NCBI GenBank assembly: GCA_012270485.1 | Contig: JAAXIF010000098.1 | Coordinates: 142,909 to 206,908, forward strand | Length of the DNA: 64,000 nucleotides | Direction of reading: 5' to 3' | Source: Sphingobacteriales bacterium | GTDB taxonomy: Bacteria; Bacteroidota; Bacteroidia; Chitinophagales; Chitinophagaceae | Part shown: positions 60,130 to 64,000 of the stretch, piece after piece | How the letters are laid out: every line of letters starts with the position of its first letter | Position numbering within the stretch: the stretch's first letter is position 1 | Notes under the pieces: generated by a model | What the model was told of the DNA's origin: nothing | The model's database searches: none | The model's input: only the letters and a program-made list of their open reading frames with translations | Position numbers and translations under genes: made by a program

Positions 60130-61185
60130 TTATTGGGAGATTTTTTTAACCAAAGCAGTATTGGCTTTTAACATAGCCAGTCCTTCCGCTTTTGTCATAT
60201 AAGGCACGCCCTTTGCATGATTGATCATACTGATCTTACACATGAGATACCAGTGTCGCGCAATTTCACGCCATGCAAAAAATACCGAATGTCTCGGATC
60301 ATACATATGTGTAGGTTCGCTTCCTGAGCCATTGAGTTCAACAATCATAAAATTTTTACCTTCTCTGAGCAATTCAATCGATTCATAACGAATATCCATT
60401 CTGCCATAATAAAATCCTTCAATCTTCTTGGCCAGTTGATCAATCACTTGGTTCAATGATTCATCAGCTAAATAGCTAAGATCAATAAACTTAGCCCCGC
60501 GAGCATGATTACCGTAGGGTACTAGTATTTTTTGCTCCCCTTTTTGTAGAACAATAGATAGTTCTTCAGCCATAGTTCTACGCAATACCGACAATTGTAG
60601 AATGTATCTAGGGTCCAACTGTAATAACTGATCAATGGTTGATATCCCATCACCAGATACAGTTAGAAACTCTTTTCCAACAATACCTGTAATTGTTCCT
60701 TTTTCCTCACCCGGTATGCGATAATAAAATATCCCTACTTCCTCTTCAAAAGGTATATAAGCCTGTATGAGAAAATCAAAATCTGCTTGCGCAACATAAT
60801 TTTTTACTTCTGACTCACTTTCTAGTTTTTGAACACTCATTCCCCGCATACCAATATCAGGCTTTCCGATCAAAGGAAAGTGCAAACGCTCATTCGTAAT
60901 TGTCTTCCATACAATTTCTGCATTTGTTCCGGCAGGAAAGAAAAGTGTAGTAGGATAAGTGCCTTCCGGCAGAATATCATAAATCTCTTTTTTACTCTCC
61001 ATCAAAAATCCGCCATTACGTATGCCGGGATTGGCAGCATTGATATAAAAAAAAGCCCTAGCTTTTAAACATAGCCAAAACCAATAAGGATATAAGGGCG
61101 CATAGAGCACATTAAAAGACCAATACTCCCAGTTGAAAAGTTTGATAAAAAAAGGATGAAACTTGAGTTTCCTGATCAAAGACAT
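60130..61185 (-). CDS. ATP-grasp-like protein
   Basis: 351 residues. FPLIGKPDIGMRGMSV (about 98-113) resembles the ATP-grasp lysine/glycine loop, FLIQAYIPFEEEVGIFYYR the next strand, and YYGRMDIRYESIE with FMIVELNGSGSEPTHMYDP holds the Asp and Glu/Asn metal ligands at the end of the fold. The N-terminus has a short hydrophobic part (YAPLYPYWFWLCLKARAFFY) that might attach it to the membrane. Members join a carboxylate to an amine or other nucleophile. I do not know the substrate. It is 10 nt before the NRDE gene on the same strand. Confidence 0.72.
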   Translation of the reverse strand: MSLIRKLKFHPFFIKLFNWEYWSFNVLYAPLYPYWFWLCLKARAFFYINAANPGIRNGGFLMESKKEIYDILPEGTYPTTLFFPAGTNAEIVWKTITNERLHFPLIGKPDIGMRGMSVQKLESESEVKNYVAQADFDFLIQAYIPFEEEVGIFYYRIPGEEKGTITGIVGKEFLTVSGDGISTIDQLLQLDPRYILQLSVLRRTMAEELSIVLQKGEQKILVPYGNHARGAKFIDLSYLADESLNQVIDQLAKKIEGFYYGRMDIRYESIELLREGKNFMIVELNGSGSEPTHMYDPRHSVFFAWREIARHWYLMCKISMINHAKGVPYMTKAEGLAMLKANTALVKKISQ

Positions 61186-61194
61186 GCCTGAAAG

Positions 61195-61923
61195 TTAAGA
61201 AACCGGCTGTTGCTGTACAAATGAAAGCGATAACTGGTGCTGTTCCTGATGAATAATATCATTATATAACATGGTAGCAGACTGTTCATCACAAACAATA
61301 TTGGTAACACTTACTGTTAGCATTTCATTATTACGATTCATACGTATATCATTTTCTGCATCCCCATTGCCGCCAAACAAATGAAAAGATAGAATATCAG
61401 CAGAATTCGGATGTGGGTGCTGTTGCAACCATTCAGCAAACCACTGCTCTCTTTTTTGAATAATATCTTGTGTATATAATGTAACCGAAGACCATATATG
61501 TGGCTGTGTTGTATCTACTTCACGAATGTATTTTTCCTCTCCACTCCATCTGCATTCATATAAATAACCTGCTTCCCAAATGATCAGGGTAAAGGGTTCT
61601 ATGCCAAGCAAATTGATTTTCTTATAAGCAGCTAACGAATTTTGTTGAGAAAGGATATCCAGAAATATCAGCCCTCTACTTTTCCGGTATTCGGCTGCGG
61701 GTTCATGTTTAATAAAACCACCGTTTAATAACACCATGGTAGTATCTGTTTCAGAAGCGCCGATCCAGGTACCGCCAGCCTGTGTGTCTTGGGGAAACAA
61801 TAGTTTGTATTGACCAACCATGTGAACAACAGGTGCCGCTGCTTTCTTCCGAACTCCTTTTTCATCTCTGTTAGAAGTAAGCATTACTTTACCCTTCACG
61901 GGTATAAAAGTTACTGTGCACAT
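61195..61923 (-). CDS. NRDE family protein
   Basis: 242 residues with the diagnostic TSNRDEKGVRKKAAAP (NRDE motif at about 17-20) right after MCTVTFIPVKGKVML, with the leading cysteine typical of the Ntn-hydrolase-like group that includes TANGO2. An Ntn-type activity with Cys2 as nucleophile is possible; substrates are unknown. The gene overlaps the DinB-like gene by 13 bp and precedes the ATP-grasp gene by 10 nt. Confidence 0.88.
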   Translation of the reverse strand: MCTVTFIPVKGKVMLTSNRDEKGVRKKAAAPVVHMVGQYKLLFPQDTQAGGTWIGASETDTTMVLLNGGFIKHEPAAEYRKSRGLIFLDILSQQNSLAAYKKINLLGIEPFTLIIWEAGYLYECRWSGEEKYIREVDTTQPHIWSSVTLYTQDIIQKREQWFAEWLQQHPHPNSADILSFHLFGGNGDAENDIRMNRNNEMLTVSVTNIVCDEQSATMLYNDIIHQEQHQLSLSFVQQQPVS

Positions 61924-62411
61924 GTATCACGATGTTTCATAGTAGAGGAAGCTACACCAAAGCCATCAGGTAGAATGATATCAGATACTTCTGACACACC
62001 TACACGTATCAATGCCATATGATGTACAGTATGTTCAAGATTATAGACCACTTCACGATAATAATTACTATTGACCACTACTGTCTCATTAGAGAGATCA
62101 TCATAGCTCATTTCCAGCTGAATGATCTTGTCTTCACGAATCAGTCGACTACTGATTTCATGTAATAGTTGAATGGCCAGCTGCTTATCCGTTTCAATGC
62201 TTTTGTCTCTTTTTCTTTGCTCATAATTCACAAAACCCTGCTCATAGCCATTTTCCAAACACTGAAACAATTCAACAATGTGTCGAACATGTTGACCAAT
62301 GGTTGCATTGAATAATGCTTTACTGGGTTGTGTGTATTGATCAGGATTTAGCTTATCTAAAGTTTCGTGCAGTTGTACAAACACGTTTTTTATAGCAAAA
62401 GCAATTTGCAT
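61911..62411 (-). CDS. DinB-like four-helix protein
   Basis: 166 residues, mostly helical. ATIGQHVRHIVELFQCLENG, YREVVYNLEHTVHHMALIRV have the histidines at the positions of the DinB/YfiT metal site (three His: H in QHVRH and HTVHH). Members are often thiol-S-transferases or damage-related enzymes of unknown substrate. No signal peptide. It is upstream of the NRDE gene, which it overlaps by 13 bp. Confidence 0.8.
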   Translation of the reverse strand: MQIAFAIKNVFVQLHETLDKLNPDQYTQPSKALFNATIGQHVRHIVELFQCLENGYEQGFVNYEQRKRDKSIETDKQLAIQLLHEISSRLIREDKIIQLEMSYDDLSNETVVVNSNYYREVVYNLEHTVHHMALIRVGVSEVSDIILPDGFGVASSTMKHRDTCAQ

Positions 62412-62428
62412 AGATAGGGTTTCTTTTG

Positions 62429-62965
62429 TTAGTTTTTTCTTGCCAAAACTGAGAGGTTAACTGATAGTTGATCAGACAATATCAGGCTTTTTCCGCCAAC
62501 TTTAAAATCTTTTCTATTGATTTTAAATCCGCCTTTAAATACGTATCCATCCGACACAGGGTTTGCGGTAAATGGAAAACTAACCTCTTTGCCGATCCCT
62601 TTTATCTCAAGTATTCCTGTGATTTTGTATTGTCCGGCACCTTCTAAGGTTATACTTTTTGATATAAAGCTAATCCTTGGATGTTTCTCTACATAAAAAT
62701 AATCCTCTTTTTTTAAATGATTATCGCGGGCTTTAATATCGGTATCCACAGTGCCCGCATTTACAGATACTGAAAACTTGCTTTCTGCTAAGTTGGCAGG
62801 ATCAAAATTGATCAATCCGGACAAGCTTGTAAACTTACCTGTAACATTTATGCCCAAATTTTTGATGGTAAAATTCACCGATGATTCCGCGTCAATAGGT
62901 GTAAGTTTCTGTGCAGAACTGAGTAGCACATTCAGTAGCATCATCCCAACTAATATTATTCGCAT
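62429..62965 (-). CDS. YceI-family protein, exported
   Basis: 178 residues from the ATG at 62965 (MRIILVGMMLLNVLLSSAQ, a signal peptide). The fold is the lipocalin-like YceI barrel: SSVNFTIKNLGINVTGKFTS, TVDTDIKARDNHLKKEDYFY and FKINRKDFKVGG. YceI proteins bind isoprenoid-like lipids in the periplasm. An ATG at 62998 overlaps the DM13 stop (ATGA) and would add 11 residues, two of them acidic, before the signal; both starts remain possible. The pair is probably one operon. Confidence 0.85.
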   Translation of the reverse strand: MRIILVGMMLLNVLLSSAQKLTPIDAESSVNFTIKNLGINVTGKFTSLSGLINFDPANLAESKFSVSVNAGTVDTDIKARDNHLKKEDYFYVEKHPRISFISKSITLEGAGQYKITGILEIKGIGKEVSFPFTANPVSDGYVFKGGFKINRKDFKVGGKSLILSDQLSVNLSVLARKN

Positions 62966-62994
62966 CACACTGTTATATTCTTTTAATTCAATAA

Positions 62995-63420
62995 TCATTT
63001 AATGGTTGCAAAACCGAAAACCCGGTTAAACTGTTGACAATGTATGACTGCGAATTTATAGGTATTAAAATCAGGATTTCCCGGAATATCATATAATTGG
63101 TTTCCTTGAACAGATCTCAATCTTCCTAATTCGATGAAGTTCACCGGTTGCATTTCTTTTGATATGTATACACGCAAATCAGGTCCATTGGTACTTTTAA
63201 AATTTTCTAATGCCAAAACCAGTTTACCATCTTTCTGATATACTCTTACATTACCTGTAACTGTATATGAATTTGCCGAAGTAAATGCCATCGCAGAAGT
63301 TACAGGTATTCTTGAACTACCAACTTGCTCATTTAGCTGATCAGATGATGTAGCAGTTTTTGTACAACTATAAAAAAGAACTGATAATATAACAGCTATG
63401 AGATAAATATGTTTTTTCAT
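62995..63420 (-). CDS. DM13-domain lipoprotein
   Basis: 141 residues. Lipobox FYSC gives lipidated Cys19. VLALENFKSTNGPDLRVYIS and KFAVIHCQQFNRVFGFA follow the DM13 domain, with the conserved cysteine in HCQQF; this domain is thought to take part in electron transfer in the envelope. The stop overlaps the alternative YceI start. Upstream (right) is the outer-membrane barrel gene, 11 nt away, so the three may be one operon. Confidence 0.85.
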   Translation of the reverse strand: MKKHIYLIAVILSVLFYSCTKTATSSDQLNEQVGSSRIPVTSAMAFTSANSYTVTGNVRVYQKDGKLVLALENFKSTNGPDLRVYISKEMQPVNFIELGRLRSVQGNQLYDIPGNPDFNTYKFAVIHCQQFNRVFGFATIK

Positions 63421-63431
63421 GATTCAAATTT

Positions 63432-64000
63432 TTAAAAATGTCTGGATATTCCAATACCAAATGCATTTACTTTATTTCGAAATCTGTTAATAATAGTGCC
63501 ATCTGAAGCCACTTGATTCAAGTTATTGGTTTTATATTCTGAGAAATAGAACTGATAAACACCTCTTAAAGACCATTTATCAGATAGCTTATAGTTGATG
63601 AAAAGCTCAGAATTCAAACTACCCAGATCATGATCGCCTGTAAGCAGTAGATTAAAGGCAGAAGGTTTTACATCAGCATCATTTCTTGTAGTACCATTAC
63701 TCGTGAGAATACCATTGGTGGTTCTTCCTAGGGTAAGACCAATCACATCGATATTAAAACCTGCAGACCATTTCTTATTAAAATGATACCCGATATTAAC
63801 CGTTGCATTCAAAGCAGTTGTAAAAGGTCTTTGCACGTTGAGCGTATCCCAATTTTCCGGTTTTTGATCAGCAAAGAATATCAAAAATGGAATGGAATGA
63901 TTTCTGGTTAGTCTGGCAGGACCTGCTGTGATATAATCTCTTTTAGTTCCAAAGTAGCTAGTTAGTCTTCCTCCAATTCCGATTTCCCATTTTTGTTTTT
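63432..64000 (-). CDS. Outer-membrane beta-barrel protein, 5' partial
   Basis: The frame is open to the right edge, so the start and signal peptide are outside; about 189 residues are visible. Alternating short strands (VNIGYHFNKKWSAGFNIDVI, NSELFINYKLSDKWSLRGVY, FGIGISRHF) and a terminal phenylalanine indicate an outer-membrane barrel. Upstream residues translated in the same frame include WEIGIGGRLTSYFGTKRDYI. No specific function is recognised. Confidence 0.75.
   Translation of the reverse strand, partial: KQKWEIGIGGRLTSYFGTKRDYITAGPARLTRNHSIPFLIFFADQKPENWDTLNVQRPFTTALNATVNIGYHFNKKWSAGFNIDVIGLTLGRTTNGILTSNGTTRNDADVKPSAFNLLLTGDHDLGSLNSELFINYKLSDKWSLRGVYQFYFSEYKTNNLNQVASDGTIINRFRNKVNAFGIGISRHF

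Overview
The window is a low-GC stretch of chromosome from a member of the Bacteroidota, most probably the Chitinophagaceae; the genus cannot be named from sequence alone. Evidence: type IX secretion system (T9SS) parts (PorP/SprF proteins, PorZ, adhesins with gliding-motility-type C-terminal sorting domains), a DUF5606 protein, the long 670-residue form of IspG, a fused IcmF mutase, and several TAnnTTTG promoter boxes. No rRNA, tRNA, transposase, phage gene or CRISPR array was recognised.

Layout. Positions 1-14300 hold two cell-surface modules facing each other. On the plus strand is a giant repeat adhesin (5' end outside the window) with its PorP/SprF partner. On the minus strand is a kelch-like adhesin, a second PorP/SprF, an OmpA/PD40 protein and a PAP2-like membrane protein. 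Positions 14400-23000 carry rpoN, a DegT-type aminotransferase, a DsbA-like protein, an amidohydrolase and small accessory genes, including an AT-rich pair (PLDc_N-like membrane peptide plus Cys-rich lipoprotein). Positions 23000-29700 hold a GH3/beta-lactamase-type fusion, a DUF4836 lipoprotein and a two-gene ABC (FtsX-like) system.

Positions 29900-37230 are the most unusual region. A seven-helix membrane protein, a histidine kinase and a LuxR-type regulator run on the plus strand. They meet, tail to tail with 3 nt between stop codons, a minus-strand cluster of a small HTH protein, two short double-glycine-leader peptides, a CPBP-family membrane protein, an HlyD-type adaptor and a C39-peptidase ABC exporter. 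This looks like an uncharacterised secreted-peptide system (bacteriocin or signal), possibly with its own sensing module.

Positions 37354-53115 are mostly housekeeping: porZ, a PliI-like protein, icmF, an aldose epimerase, RidA, a stand-alone 3-hydroxyacyl-CoA dehydrogenase C-terminal domain, tsaB, an ArsR regulator with an ETHE1/rhodanese fusion, an LpxL-type acyltransferase, nadB and ispG. Positions 53116-53738 are gene-free and full of repeats. Positions 53739-59112 form a hydroxyproline catabolic operon (epimerase, deaminase, semialdehyde dehydrogenase, DUF885 peptidase) without a recognisable D-hydroxyproline dehydrogenase. The right end (59387-64000) is a run of minus-strand genes: HAD phosphatase, ATP-grasp-like, NRDE, DinB-like, YceI, DM13 and an outer-membrane barrel cut by the window edge.

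Between genes lie several structured non-coding elements: inverted arrays of 7-8 bp units (18041, 48421, 49385), a dispersed palindromic element (53557 and 59239), an 11-bp tandem array (53366), and several long perfect hairpins. Genes were identified by reading family motifs; no database search was run.
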